Below are positions 29,081 through 39,518 of a DNA stretch of 64,000 bases, piece by piece (positions within the stretch are counted from its first letter, which is position 1; every line of letters starts with the position of its first letter). The stretch spans positions 32,330 through 96,329 of the forward strand of contig CALSML010000006.1 of assembly GCA_943787445.1 (NCBI GenBank), given 5' to 3'. Made by a program: the position numbers and the translations under genes. The DNA comes from an uncultured Alphaproteobacteria bacterium. GTDB lineage: Bacteria > Pseudomonadota > Alphaproteobacteria > UBA6615. The notes beneath the pieces were generated by a model that searched no databases, was not told where the DNA came from, and saw only the letters and a list, made by a program, of their open reading frames with translations.

Positions 29081-30058
29081 ATGGACGTCAAAGGCATTCA
29101 AATTGCCAAAACCGGTGGCCCGTCGGTTATGAAGTGGAAAACCATCACGGTTGACAAGCCGAAAAAGAGCCAGGTGACCGTGCGTCACACGGCAATCGGC
29201 TTCAATTTCATCGATATCAATCACCGGACCGGGCGTTACCCGTTGGAACTGCCCACGGGTATCGGTTCGGAAGCGGCCGGCGTCATCGAAGCCGTTGGTG
29301 CAGGTGTGAAAGACCTCAAGGTCGGCCAGCGTGTGGTCTATGTGGGCGCAGTGGGCACATATGCCGAAGCCCAGAACGTGTCTGCAGATATCTGCGTGCC
29401 GATCCCTTGGGATATCACCGACGAGATTGCGGCTGCGACCCATCTGAAGGGCATGACCGTGGAAATGCTCGTGGAACGTGTCGGCAAGGTCAAAAAGGGC
29501 GACGTCGTGTTTATGCATTCTGCGTCCGGCGGAGTTGGACTGTTGTTATGTCAGTGGGCCAAAGCCCGCGGCGCAACCGTCATCGGCACAGCGTCGTCAG
29601 CGTCCAAATGCAAGGAAATCCTGAAAGCCGGTGCCAAACACGCCATCGACACGTCAAAGAAGGACGTGGTGAAGGAGGTCGCCAAGATTACCAAGGGCGC
29701 AGGCGTTGACGTGATCTTTGATCCGGTCGGCAAGGACACCTACGAGATTTCGCTGGGTTGCCTGAAGGATCGCGGATTGCTGGCCAGTTTCGGTGGGGCT
29801 TCCGGCCCGGTGCCGCTCGTCGATCTGAACGAGTTCCGCTATATGGCGCGGGCCTGGACCCTGACGCGAGCATCGTTGTTCAACTGGACGGCCAATCGTC
29901 CCGACCTGATCCATAGCTCAAAGCGGGTGTTCGCGATGATCCGTTCCGGCAAGGTGAAGGTGAAGATCAACCAGCGATATCCGCTGAAAGATGCACCCCG
30001 GCTGCACAAGGATATCGAATCCCGCAAGCTGACCGGCATCAGCATGCTGGTGCCCTAG
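29081..30058 (+). CDS. Quinone oxidoreductase-like medium-chain dehydrogenase (zinc-independent)
   Basis: 325 residues from the ATG at 29081, just after AAAGGGAAG. GroES-like N-terminal half (FNFIDINHRTGRYPLELP, GSEAAGVIEAVGAG) and Rossmann half (HSASGGVGLLLCQWAKARGA). The zinc-binding cysteines of alcohol dehydrogenases are missing, which places it with NADPH:quinone reductases and enoyl reductases. In this operon it may reduce an unsaturated carbonyl intermediate. Confidence 0.86.
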   Translation: MDVKGIQIAKTGGPSVMKWKTITVDKPKKSQVTVRHTAIGFNFIDINHRTGRYPLELPTGIGSEAAGVIEAVGAGVKDLKVGQRVVYVGAVGTYAEAQNVSADICVPIPWDITDEIAAATHLKGMTVEMLVERVGKVKKGDVVFMHSASGGVGLLLCQWAKARGATVIGTASSASKCKEILKAGAKHAIDTSKKDVVKEVAKITKGAGVDVIFDPVGKDTYEISLGCLKDRGLLASFGGASGPVPLVDLNEFRYMARAWTLTRASLFNWTANRPDLIHSSKRVFAMIRSGKVKVKINQRYPLKDAPRLHKDIESRKLTGISMLVP

Positions 30059-30103
30059 GCCCGGCCGCGTATCTGAATAAACCGACGGGTGGAGCAGTAA
30101 ATT

Positions 30104-31660
30104 ATGCGCGTTATCGACTTTTTCGACCGCGGAGCGCTGGTCCACCCGGATCGGGCTTTCATGATCGCAGAGGATGGTTCGACCACGAGCCATGCCCAAG
30201 CCCGCGAGCGATCACACAAAACAGCGTTGGCGATGATTGAAGCCGGGTTTGGCTATAGCAAACATGCTGCAATCTACAGTCCAAACCATCCCAGCGCGTT
30301 TGACGCCTTGCTGGGATTGTACCGGGCGGGCGGTGTCTGGGTGCCCATAAATGCCCGGAACGCAGTTGCTGAGAATGCGTATATACTCAATAACAATGAT
30401 GTTGAATTTCTGTTTTATAACAGTGAGTTCGAAGACAATATGAATTTCATAAGGAAGGAGTGTCCGGGTATAAAAACATATGTTTGCCTGAACGGGCCCG
30501 GTGCCAATGCACCGTCCTATGAGGATTTCATCGCCGGCCATGACGGTCAGGCACCTGACTTCCCGGACAAACCGGATGATATCTGCGGAATATTTCCCTC
30601 CGGCGGCACAACGGGCCGCCCCAAGGGAATTTTATGGACCAATCAGACCTTCGAAACCATGGTTGCTGCGATGGCGGTCCATATGCCGCCAAAGAAGCCG
30701 CTGGTCCATCTTTGCGCCGCTCCCATGACCCACGCGGCCGGTGTGACGGCCTTGTCCCTGATGTGGTGTGGCACGACCAATGTCATCATGAATGGGGTTC
30801 AGTTACCCCAATTGATGGAAAACATAGAGAAATACGGCGTCACGAACCTTTTCCTGCCGCCAACGGCAATATACGTGATGCTCGCCCATCCCGAGGTGCG
30901 GAATTACGACTACTCGTCGCTGGAGTATTTCTTGTATGCGGCAGCGCCGATGTCGGTCGACAAGCTCAGAGAGGCCATTGATGTGTTTGGGCCGATCATG
31001 GCCCAGAGTTATGGGCAAGCCGAAGCACCGATGATCTGCACCTATATGTCGCCTGAACAACATATTGAAGCGCTCGAAACCAACAAGGCGCATCGCCTGG
31101 CCAGCTGCGGTCAGCCCTGCCTGCTGACACCTGTCGACATCATGGATGATGATGAAAATATTCTTTCCGCCGGTGAGCGGGGAGAGATTGTGGTCCGTGG
31201 GACACTGGTGATGGCAGGTTACTACAAGAACAAGGACGCCACGGATGAGGTCTCGACCTCAAACGGCTGGCATCGGACCGGCGATATCGGCGTGAAAGAC
31301 GAGGATGGCTTCGTCTATATCGTGGATCGCAAGAAGGACATGATCATTTCCGGAGGTTTCAACGTTTATCCATCAGAAATCGAGCAGGTGGTCTGGGGAC
31401 ATGACGCTGTTCAGGATTGCGCGGTGATAGGCGTCCCGGATGAAAAATGGGGTGAGGCGGTCAAGGCAATTGTTGAACTCAAACCCGGGCAAAGCGCGAG
31501 CGAGGAAGAAATCATCGCCCTGTGCAAGGACGAGCTTGGCAGCGTGAAAGCCCCCAAATCCGTGGAATTCTGGGACGAGTTGCCCCGATCGCCAGTGGGC
31601 AAGGTGCGCAAGAAGGATATGCGCGACAAGTTCTGGGCAGGCCAGGACCGTCAGGTATGA
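30104..31660 (+). CDS. AMP-dependent acyl-CoA ligase
   Basis: 518 residues, the ANL-superfamily pattern: PSGGTTGRPKG (P-loop), YGQAEAPMIC, GWHRTGDIG, DRKKDMIISGGFNVYPSEIE (hinge region) and the catalytic lysine in RSPVGKVRKKDM. It activates a carboxylic acid through an acyl-adenylate to the CoA thioester. The specificity is not readable. A stretch around 30360-30480 is unusually A/T-rich for this region. It starts about 45 bases after the quinone oxidoreductase stop. Confidence 0.9.
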   Translation: MRVIDFFDRGALVHPDRAFMIAEDGSTTSHAQARERSHKTALAMIEAGFGYSKHAAIYSPNHPSAFDALLGLYRAGGVWVPINARNAVAENAYILNNNDVEFLFYNSEFEDNMNFIRKECPGIKTYVCLNGPGANAPSYEDFIAGHDGQAPDFPDKPDDICGIFPSGGTTGRPKGILWTNQTFETMVAAMAVHMPPKKPLVHLCAAPMTHAAGVTALSLMWCGTTNVIMNGVQLPQLMENIEKYGVTNLFLPPTAIYVMLAHPEVRNYDYSSLEYFLYAAAPMSVDKLREAIDVFGPIMAQSYGQAEAPMICTYMSPEQHIEALETNKAHRLASCGQPCLLTPVDIMDDDENILSAGERGEIVVRGTLVMAGYYKNKDATDEVSTSNGWHRTGDIGVKDEDGFVYIVDRKKDMIISGGFNVYPSEIEQVVWGHDAVQDCAVIGVPDEKWGEAVKAIVELKPGQSASEEEIIALCKDELGSVKAPKSVEFWDELPRSPVGKVRKKDMRDKFWAGQDRQV

Positions 31661-31673
31661 GTGGCAACGCTCG

Positions 31674-32552
31674 ATGATGCGCAAAATCGCGGTTCTCGGG
31701 CTGGGCCAGATGGGCGGTACGGTTGCCCGGATGTTGCAGGCAAAGGACTACACTCTCTGTGCTGTGGATCGTCCCGGTGCGCAGTGGCTGCGCGAAGTCG
31801 GGGGAGAACTCGTCGCTGATGCGAAGGCACTCGGAGATGTTGCGGATTTCGTGATCCTGCTGCTTTCACGCGAAGAAGATGTAGAGACAGCTGTCTTTGG
31901 ACCTGCAGGCCTTGCTGAAGGCGGGCGTGAAGGTCTGATTGTTGCGGATATGGGGACGTTTGGTGTCGCCCTGAAAGAACGTATTCGCGACGCGCTGGCG
32001 GCGTCGGGAACGATCGTGCTGGATACGCCGATCAGCGGTACACCGGAGGCGATGGAGACCGGGCGGGCAGTGATCATGCGCAGTGGGGATGAGAGCGCCT
32101 GTGAGTTGATCCGCCCGGTGCTGGAAGTCCTGGCTCCGAAATGCCCCTATGTCGGGCCTTTTGGCCATGGAATGAAGCTTAAATTCGTTCTCAATGCGAT
32201 GGTGACAAATCATGTTCTGGTCACCGCCGAAGCCCTTAATATGGGAATTGCGTCGGGTCTGGACCCACAGCAGATCATCGATGCCGTGACCGCAAGTGTC
32301 GCGACCTCTACCCAGTTTGAATTGCGGGCACAGGTTATGGCGGAACGGAAATGGCAGCCAGCGCCAGCACCGGCCCGGTTGGTGGAAAAGGATACCCGCT
32401 ATATCGTCGAACATGCCGAGGCGCTGGGGGTAGCTGCCCCAGTCTCCCGACTGACCCGAGACTATTACGCAAAAATTGCTGAGATGGGCCAGCTGGAGGA
32501 CGAACTTTCGGTCATCTATGAAGCGCTGGAAACTGACAATACGCGGGGTTGA
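31674..32552 (+). CDS. 3-Hydroxyisobutyrate dehydrogenase-family NAD-binding protein
   Basis: 292 residues. NAD-binding VLGLGQMGGTVARML, substrate loop LDTPISGTPEAMETGRAVIM and the catalytic lysine region GPFGHGMKLKFVLNAM, followed by the helical C-terminal domain. The family oxidises beta-hydroxyacids such as 3-hydroxyisobutyrate, tartronate semialdehyde or similar. It starts 13 bases past the acyl-CoA ligase stop, so it is operon-linked. Two adjacent ATGs (31674, 31677) are equivalent. Confidence 0.86.
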   Translation: MMRKIAVLGLGQMGGTVARMLQAKDYTLCAVDRPGAQWLREVGGELVADAKALGDVADFVILLLSREEDVETAVFGPAGLAEGGREGLIVADMGTFGVALKERIRDALAASGTIVLDTPISGTPEAMETGRAVIMRSGDESACELIRPVLEVLAPKCPYVGPFGHGMKLKFVLNAMVTNHVLVTAEALNMGIASGLDPQQIIDAVTASVATSTQFELRAQVMAERKWQPAPAPARLVEKDTRYIVEHAEALGVAAPVSRLTRDYYAKIAEMGQLEDELSVIYEALETDNTRG

Positions 32553-32571
32553 GGCTTGACGGCGTGTTTGG

Positions 32572-33786
32572 TCAGGAAGTTTCTGCGCGGATATGTTTCA
32601 TAGTGCGCAGAAACGAAAATACACTGGTGAGCAAGAGGAAGCCGATTCCCGCATAGGCGGTTTCGAAGGAGACCAACTCGACGACACCGCCGAACACGGC
32701 CGGCCCGATGACAATCGCACCAAAGATGACAAAACCGACGGCACCGGTTGTGCGGCTGACATCACCGCCGGGCGCACGCCGTGCGGCTTCGGCCAGATAG
32801 ACACCATTCCAACCCACCGCTCCGGCTCCGAACAGTATGCCGACGGCATAGATCAGGGCGAGGGGCCATGATTCAGTCAGCGAGGCTGTCAGGAAAGCGG
32901 CACAAGCCGCCAGCATGGCGAGCATCAGCAATGTGGCGAGAGGTGTCATCCAGCGGGATGCGATAGCACCGAATATGATGCGTCCAGCACCACCACTAGC
33001 CTGTGCGGCGGCCAGAATAGCCCCGGCAGTGATCACGGAAAGACCAATATCCTGCTGAAGGTAAAGCACGATAAAGGTGGTCAGGGCGTACTGGGCAATC
33101 ACCAGCGGAACGCAGCCAGCCAGCATCCAGCGCAGGATGGGGCTGCGCAATGCGATTAGGACCGGACCGGCCAGTTCCAGTCGCACTTTGATGCTGGGAT
33201 CAGCAAACCGGGCATATCCGCGTGTCCAGAATTCAGTGATGATGGTGGCAGCAAGGCAGGCTCCGGCGACGATAAGGATCGAGATTTGCCAGTCCCAGAG
33301 CAGCATCAGTGGCGGGCTGGCCAGTCCGGCGAGCACACCCCCGATTGGCACGCCTGTTTGCTTGATGGAAAACACGAGGGGCTGCAGCTGCCGGGGCGCC
33401 ACACGGGACAGAATATGGGAACTCGCCGGGGTTGCAGGTCCAAGCCCCAGACCGATCAGGGCGCTCCCCAACGCGACGAGTACCAGATTGCCCGATGCAA
33501 TCATGGCGCTGCCCACGGCACAGAGCAGAACCATCGCCTGAGAGGCGCGCATTGGATTGATCCGTGCGACCAGCCCCGCAGACATCATCGAACTGAAGGT
33601 GGCGGCCGTGAAAAGGATGGTCGGCTGCATGGCAATCCAGGCCGGGTCAAGACCCATCTCCGGCAGCGCCTGCTTGGCCAGCACGGGCGGCGCGAACACC
33701 GCCCAGGAAATCATGATCTGAACCAGGGTGAGCAGAATTGTTGGCCCGACAAACCCGTTCGGTTCACGCGTGGAAGACTGGCTCAG
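32572..33786 (-). CDS. Major facilitator superfamily transporter
   Basis: About 400 residues with twelve hydrophobic segments (for example, ILLTLVQIMISWAVFAPPVL, MVLLCAVGSAMIASGNLVLV, LIYAVGILFGAGAVGWNGVY). The conserved MFS loop is seen as MSAGLVARINPMRA. The start is unclear: the first in-frame ATG (33714) would remove half of helix 1. A CTG at 33786 overlaps the stop of the upstream SDR gene and keeps the sequence LSQSSTREPNGFVG. The gene is translated from the same strand as that SDR and probably coupled to it. Substrate unknown; an organic-acid exporter or importer is plausible. Confidence 0.82.
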   Translation of the reverse strand: MSQSSTREPNGFVGPTILLTLVQIMISWAVFAPPVLAKQALPEMGLDPAWIAMQPTILFTAATFSSMMSAGLVARINPMRASQAMVLLCAVGSAMIASGNLVLVALGSALIGLGLGPATPASSHILSRVAPRQLQPLVFSIKQTGVPIGGVLAGLASPPLMLLWDWQISILIVAGACLAATIITEFWTRGYARFADPSIKVRLELAGPVLIALRSPILRWMLAGCVPLVIAQYALTTFIVLYLQQDIGLSVITAGAILAAAQASGGAGRIIFGAIASRWMTPLATLLMLAMLAACAAFLTASLTESWPLALIYAVGILFGAGAVGWNGVYLAEAARRAPGGDVSRTTGAVGFVIFGAIVIGPAVFGGVVELVSFETAYAGIGFLLLTSVFSFLRTMKHIRAETS

Positions 33787-33787
33787 C

Positions 33788-34654
33788 TTAGTAATCCGGC
33801 ATCGAGTACAAAAGGACGCCCGCTTTCGCTCCAATGCGCGCGGCTTCGTCAGCGGCGGGTTTTTCCGGATCCCAGGGCTTGGCGTCGTAGCGCATGCCGC
33901 TGATCTCGTTGGTTGCATCTGACATCAACCAGACGATCGGGGCCTTCATCAGATCGGCTTCGATCAGGACAGGAGTTTCCAGTGTTTCGTCACGGGCCTT
34001 CATTTCGTCGGACATACCCGGTGTGGCAGCGCCGGCGCCCGGATTGAGGATATTCACGGTGACACCGGTGCCGCCTAGGTCCTTGTTCCAGGTCTCCGTC
34101 GCGCATTCCAGAGCCGCCTTGGAAGGGCCATATGGTGATGATCCCTGTTTGGTCATGGTGCGATACATTGTTGTGACGTTCACAATGCGTCCCCAGCCCT
34201 GATCGATCATCAGTGGGGCACACCGGCGGGCGAGCTTGTCGGCGCCAACGAAATTTGCGTTGATCACATTCTGTATAACCTCGTCGCTGGCTTCCCAGAA
34301 TTTCGGCATTTCACCGGTCGCGCGCCAGGCTTCGGTCTTGTGACCATCGGGCCAGATATAAGTGAAGGTCAGGCCCGCATTGTTGACCAGGCCATGAATG
34401 GATCCGAAGGTTTCAAGTGCCTCGGCGACGATCCGGTCGCAGTCCGCGGACTTCGTGATATCCGCGGTGACACAGTGAACACGCCCCGAATTATCTGCGC
34501 AGGCGGCTTCGAGTTCGGAGAAATCATCCGCGATATGCGCGGCGGCGATCACATTGGCGCCCGCCTCGGTGAGGGCTTCGGTCATGGCGCGGCCAAGGCC
34601 GCGTCCGGCACCGGTCATGATGATGTTCCGGCCGTTCAGATCGTATTCGTGCAT
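33788..34654 (-). CDS. SDR-family oxidoreductase
   Basis: 288 residues. TGAGRGLGRA, VNNAGLTFTYIWPDG, the Ser-equivalent position in IVNVTTMYRT (Thr rather than Ser) and YGPSKAALEC. A long insert after the NNAG motif (KTEAWRATGEMPKFWEASDE) is typical of SDRs acting on larger substrates. It is followed directly by the MFS gene, so substrate entry and oxidation may be linked. Confidence 0.83.
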   Translation of the reverse strand: MHEYDLNGRNIIMTGAGRGLGRAMTEALTEAGANVIAAAHIADDFSELEAACADNSGRVHCVTADITKSADCDRIVAEALETFGSIHGLVNNAGLTFTYIWPDGHKTEAWRATGEMPKFWEASDEVIQNVINANFVGADKLARRCAPLMIDQGWGRIVNVTTMYRTMTKQGSSPYGPSKAALECATETWNKDLGGTGVTVNILNPGAGAATPGMSDEMKARDETLETPVLIEADLMKAPIVWLMSDATNEISGMRYDAKPWDPEKPAADEAARIGAKAGVLLYSMPDY

Positions 34655-34867
34655 TCGATTTCACCGTTCTTGATGGATCATCCATGGATACATCGCAATG
34701 CCATGTCTTGGCGAGAGCGGGGGCGATTTTTTTCATGTCCTTAGTGTGTGACTCAAGGGCAAGAGTCCTGATCGCTGTGGGAAAAGGACACTTGTGTTGG
34801 TGTGGAACTCGCTGTTACGTGTCACTGAATGGTGAAGAGCTACTATCTGGGCGCCTGAACCGCGCTC

Positions 34868-36106
34868 TCAGTCACCGCTCTCTTGGTCGCGGTTGACGTT
34901 CCCGCTGCGTGACGGCACGCCGGTTTCCCGGTGACAGATATCCGCCAGCAGGGCGACGCCTTCGCGGATTTCTGTTTTGGCCGGACTGCCAAAGCACAGG
35001 CGCATCCTGTGTCGCCCGGATTCAGGGTCCGCTGACCATTCGGCGCCGGGGTTCAGGGCGACACCTTCTTCGATGGCGGTCTGGGCCAGTCGGGATGTGT
35101 TAACTGAATCGGGCAGGGTCACCCAGATGAAGATACCTCCCTGGGGCGCGGTGAATTCGGCCGCGGTGCCGAATTCGGCGTTGAGGGCTTCCATGATCGT
35201 GTCGCATTTCTCGCTGAGCACGTTCTGCATTTTTGTGACATGGTCATCGAAATGCATGGTGCAGTATTCGGCCAGCATCATTTGCTCAAGTGCGCCGGAT
35301 CCCGCATCGTATTTGACCGCCAGCGCGCGGGAAATCACATCCCACTCGCCGGCCAGATAGCCGACCCGCAACGCCGGCGCGATGGTTTTGGAGAAAGAGC
35401 CGCAATAGATCACCTGACCGCGGTCATCCAGCGCACGGATCGCCTTCGGGCGCGAACCGTCGAAGGTCAGATCGGCGTAGCAGTCATCTTCGAAGATTGG
35501 GACACCGTACGACCGCGCCAGTTGCAGGAGGACTAGCCGACGGGATTCGGGCATGACTGACCCGGTCGGGTTCTGAACAGTGGGGATGGTGTAAATATAT
35601 TTCGGCGTTGTGCCACTGCGCTTCAGGTCTTCGAGAATTTGACCAAGCGCATCCATGCGAATGCCCTCACCATCGAGCGGGGCGGCGACATAGTTCACAC
35701 CGAGCCGTTCGAAGCGTTGCAAGGTGCCCTGATAGGTCGCTTCTTCGCAGATTACGGTGTCGCCGGGTTCGAGAAAAACCGCATTGACTAAATCAAGCGC
35801 CTGCAGGGATCCGGAAACGATGAGGATATTATCGGGGTCCTGCACCATACCGGTACGGTTTTTGAGAGATGAAGCCAGAAATTCCCGCAATGGTAGGTAG
35901 CCAAGCGGGCCGCTCGCCAGGCCATAGGTCGAAAGATTTTGGCCCTCACGTGCCAGAACCTGGCGGGAAGCGTCGATGAAGGCATCGACGGGCACGGCAT
36001 CGGCGTCATTGTGACCGCCGACAAAGTTGTAGCGTGGAAAACCCGACCAGTGGGCAGCCGCAGGCGGCAATCCCGCACGCAAATGCGGTGAGTAATCGAA
36101 GGTCAT
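34868..36106 (-). CDS. PLP-dependent aminotransferase, fold type I (2-aminoadipate transaminase / MocR-domain type)
   Basis: 412 residues with no HTH domain. YGLASGPLGYLPLREFLA, VQNPTGSVMPESRR, FEDDCYADLTF and the PLP lysine in CGSFSKTIAPALRVGYLAG. This is the aminotransferase group related to LysN, KAT II and the MocR C-domain, which moves amino groups of aromatic or long-chain amino acids. The closing arginine motif HRMRLCFGSP binds the substrate carboxylate. It is followed by neither a regulator nor an obvious partner, and diverges from nothing close. Confidence 0.85.
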   Translation of the reverse strand: MTFDYSPHLRAGLPPAAAHWSGFPRYNFVGGHNDADAVPVDAFIDASRQVLAREGQNLSTYGLASGPLGYLPLREFLASSLKNRTGMVQDPDNILIVSGSLQALDLVNAVFLEPGDTVICEEATYQGTLQRFERLGVNYVAAPLDGEGIRMDALGQILEDLKRSGTTPKYIYTIPTVQNPTGSVMPESRRLVLLQLARSYGVPIFEDDCYADLTFDGSRPKAIRALDDRGQVIYCGSFSKTIAPALRVGYLAGEWDVISRALAVKYDAGSGALEQMMLAEYCTMHFDDHVTKMQNVLSEKCDTIMEALNAEFGTAAEFTAPQGGIFIWVTLPDSVNTSRLAQTAIEEGVALNPGAEWSADPESGRHRMRLCFGSPAKTEIREGVALLADICHRETGVPSRSGNVNRDQESGD

Positions 36107-36125
36107 GCCGGTCCCCTTGGGCGGA

Positions 36126-38466
36126 CTAGGCTGCTTTTCGCCGCTGCATCAGTTCCCAGATACGTTCGGGTGTGGCCGGCATATCAATATGCGCCACGTC
36201 GAAGTCCCTCAGGGCATTTGTGATGGCGGCAATCAGAACCGGCGGCGCCACGAGCGCGCCGGCTTCACCGGCACCCTTCACGCCCAGAACATTGGTAAGA
36301 CAGGGCACTTCATTGGTATCGAGTTCGATCATCGGCATATCGTCGGCACGGGGCATCGTGTAGTCCATGAACGAACTGCTGATCATCTGACCGGTTTCAT
36401 CGTCATAGACCGTATTTTCCATGATGGCCTGTCCAATCCCCTGAGCCACACCGCCATGAACCTGACCGGCCACCAGCATCGGATTGATCACACGTGCCCA
36501 CATCATCCACGGCACAGTAGCGGACGATGTGAATGACGCCGGTATCTTCCTCGATCTCCAGTTCGCAAACGTGGCAGCCATTGGGGTAGCTCCAGCTCTC
36601 GATCGTGTGAGTGTCGGTGCCGGTGAGGGGCCCGCGCAATTCCTCGGGGATCGTTGTGGAGGTGCGCGCGTGCTTTGCGACATCGAACAAGGTCACTGTC
36701 CGGTCGGTGCCTGCCACACGGAACTGACCGTCGGCATATTCCACGTCGACCGATGCGGTTTCCAGCATTTCCGAAGCGATCAATGTCCCCTTGCGGATCA
36801 TTTCGTCAGAGGAATTGAGAGCCGCAACACTGCCCACATGACTGGTTCGTGAACCGTGGCTGCCGCCACCGCTGGGCAGGTTGTCACTGTCGCTGGTGTC
36901 GACATGTACCTGATCGAACTCCAGGCCCAGCTTTTCGGAAACCAGCTGCATGAAGGAGGTGTCGTGCCCCTGTCCCATGGGTTGGGTTCCCACCTTGACG
37001 ATAACCTGCTCGTCCGCGACCTCGACTTCGGCTGATTCCGTGGGGTTTCCAGCCGTTGTTTCCAGATACTGGCTGATCGCGATACCGCTCAGTCGGCCGC
37101 GCTTTCGGGCTTCTTCGCGGCGTTTCTCGTGACCGGCCCAATCGGCCATCTTTGCGACCATGTCCATATTGTCTTCAAAGGCACCGCTGTCATATTTCGT
37201 TCCAACGGCATTGGTGTAGGGGAAGCTGTCTTTGGAGATCAGGTTGCGGCGGCGCATTTCGACCGGATCGATTCCCAGATCATGGGCGGCGACATCGACG
37301 AGACGCTCCATCACATAAACCGCTTCAGGACGACCGGCGCCGCGATAGGGGCCGACCGGGGCCGTGTTGGTGACCACACATTTCACTTCGACATCGGCCA
37401 CCGAGATATCATAGACGCTGGTGAGAATTTTGGGGCCGATCTGGGTGGGTACCGAGACGCCGGCCGAACAGGAATAGGCGCCGATATTGGCGACGGTTTT
37501 CACGCGCACCGCCAGAAACTTACCATCCTTGTCGAGCGCCAGTTCGCAATCCGAAATATGGTCCCGTCCGTGCAGATCGCTCAGGAAGGCTTCGGTTCGA
37601 TCACTGATCCATCGCACGGTACGGCCAAGCCGCTTGGCGGCGACGAGCACCAGAACCTGTTCAGGATAGGGATGGGTCTTCATGCCAAACCCGCCGCCAA
37701 CATCGTCGACGAGAACCCGCACCATGGACGGGTCGCATTTTAGGAATGAATTCGCGATCCAGTCCCGCAGCATGTGGCGGTTCTGATTGGACGTATAGAG
37801 CGTGTAGCGGCCGTTATCTGTATCATAGCTGCCGATCGCACCACGGACTTCCATGGAATTTTGAACGATACGTTGATTGACCAGTCGCACGGTGGAGACG
37901 TGGGCGGCGCTGTTGAAGGCAGCAGTCGTTGCTTGGCTATCCCCAATCTGGGCCTGAAACAGGAAGTTTTTCGGCACATCGTCCCAAAGCTGCACTTTGT
38001 CGTCATCCATGGCCGCTGCGGTATCGACGACTGACGGCAATGGTGCGTAGTCGATGTCGATCGCTTCTGAGGCATCGCGTGCGTGATCGAGGGTTTCGGC
38101 GATGACAAAGGCCACGGGATCGCCGACATAGCGGACACGATCGGATGTCAGCGCATATTGCGGCGGGTATATCAGTGGCGAGCCGTCCGGCTTGGTCAGC
38201 GAGGCGAAGAATGGCGGCGGTCCTGGAAAGGCGCCAATCCCGTCATCGGCGAGATCCTGGCCGGTCAGGACAGCAAGGACACCGGGCATATTTGCTGCAC
38301 GAGATGTATCGATCGCGCGAATATCAGCATGTGCATGCGGCGAGCGCAGGACAAAGCCCATGGCCTCTCCGTCTCGAGGTACATCGTCATTGAATTTGCC
38401 ACGTCCGGTGAGAAGACGTGGATCCTCATTGCGACGCACTGGTTGGCCAACACCGTATTTCGCCAT
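36126..38466 (-). CDS. Molybdenum hydroxylase large subunit, CoxL/aldehyde-oxidase type (one frameshift)
   Basis: About 780 residues when a single-base shift near 36493 is bridged: YCAVDDVG continues as RVINPMLVAGQVHGGVAQGI. Mo-cofactor motifs are VGGGFGMKTHPYPEQ, GPYRGAGRPEAVYVM, GTQPMGQGHDTSF and the catalytic-base region NVLGVKGAGEAGALV (Glu). The active-site loop reads PYRGAGR, the form II type (AYRGAGR), not the AYXCSFR of true CO dehydrogenase, so CO oxidation is unlikely. It hydroxylates an aldehyde or N-heterocycle. The FAD and 2Fe-2S subunits expected beside it are absent. The start ATG at 38466 is well supported by the family N-terminus VGQPVRRNEDPRLLTGRG. Confidence 0.87.
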
Positions 38467-38566
38467 GATATTTCCCCCGGTTATCCATGTGTTATGGTGA
38501 TCATCTTGGAACGAACAGACCCTTCAACGCAACGCGTAAGGGGGGCTTTCTGGAGGATCGAATTTC

Positions 38567-39515
38567 ATGTCCATTCCCAACCAGCGTACGGTTTATCTGA
38601 ACGGCGAATACATACCCGAGAATGAAGCGAAACTGCCGTTCCGCGACCGGGGCGTGAAATACGGCGATGCCGTGTTCGACACGACACGGACCTTTGGACA
38701 GAAGGTGTTCAAGGTGCGCGAACATCTTGAGCGGCTCTATCGTTCCCTGCGTTATGTGGGAATTGATCCAGGCCTGTCGATTGAAGAGATGGCGAAGATC
38801 ACCGAGGAAATTGTGGAGCGAAACCTGCCCACAATCGCTTCAGACGAAGACCTCTGGGTCTCCCAGCGGATCACCCGGGGTATTGTAGATCCCTAATGAG
38901 CGCAGCGCGTGGCCCGATTATGTGGGCCCGACGGTGATTGTCGAAAGCCTGCCACTGCCGCTGGCCAATCGGGCGAAGCTGTATCGTGACGGGATCGACA
39001 TGATTGTCTCATCGGTGCGTCGTACGGCCCCCGATATGCTCAGTCCGCGGGCGAAGACCCACAACTATCTCAATCTGATCATGGCCGATGAGGAGGTTTC
39101 AGCACAGAATCCTGAAGCCTACGCGCTGATGCTCGATCACAATGGCAATATCGCCGAAGGTCGGGGCAGCAATGTCTTCTTTGTTTCCGAAGGCAGGCTG
39201 GTCACCCCTCACGAGCGCTATGTCCTGCCAGGTATCAGCCGTCAGACCGTGATGGAACTGGCCGAGAAGGTGGGTGTTCCCTGCGTGGAACAGGATTACG
39301 ACATGTACGATGCCTATAACGCAGATGAAGCGTTCATCACTTCAACTAGTTTCTGCATCTGTCCCTGTAGCAGCGTGAACGGCCGCGTTTTCGGGGATGG
39401 CGCAATTCCCGGGCCGGTCACGAGGCAGTTGATGGACGCTTATGTGGATTTTGTGGGCTTTGACTGGGTGAGCCAGTACACGCGTTACCCGATCGTTGAC
39501 GCCACCCGGCTCTGA
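38567..39515 (+). CDS. Class IV PLP aminotransferase (branched-chain / D-amino acid type, one frameshift)
   Basis: About 315 residues. The first 108 (FRDRGVKYGDAVFDTTRTFG, a typical class IV start) end at a false stop. Dropping one C from the CCC at 38890-38892 joins them to PNERSAWPDYVGPTVIVESL. The PLP lysine lies in RAKTHNYLNLIMA, and the phosphate and substrate loops in GNIAEGRGSNVFFV and TSTSFCICP. The family covers IlvE, Dat and amine:pyruvate-like enzymes. The upstream gene is divergent, so it starts its own transcript. Confidence 0.84.
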
Positions 39516-39518
39516 TCC

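Noticed and set aside
34655..34867. Possible small RNA or gene in the 213-base gap before the aminotransferase stop
   Set aside because: There is a short imperfect dyad round GATGGATCATCCATGG, but no promoter-terminator pair and no frame with protein-like content.
36126..38466. True carbon monoxide dehydrogenase (coxL form I)
   Set aside because: The AYXCSFR active-site loop is missing; the loop reads PYRGAGR, and coxM and coxS are absent.
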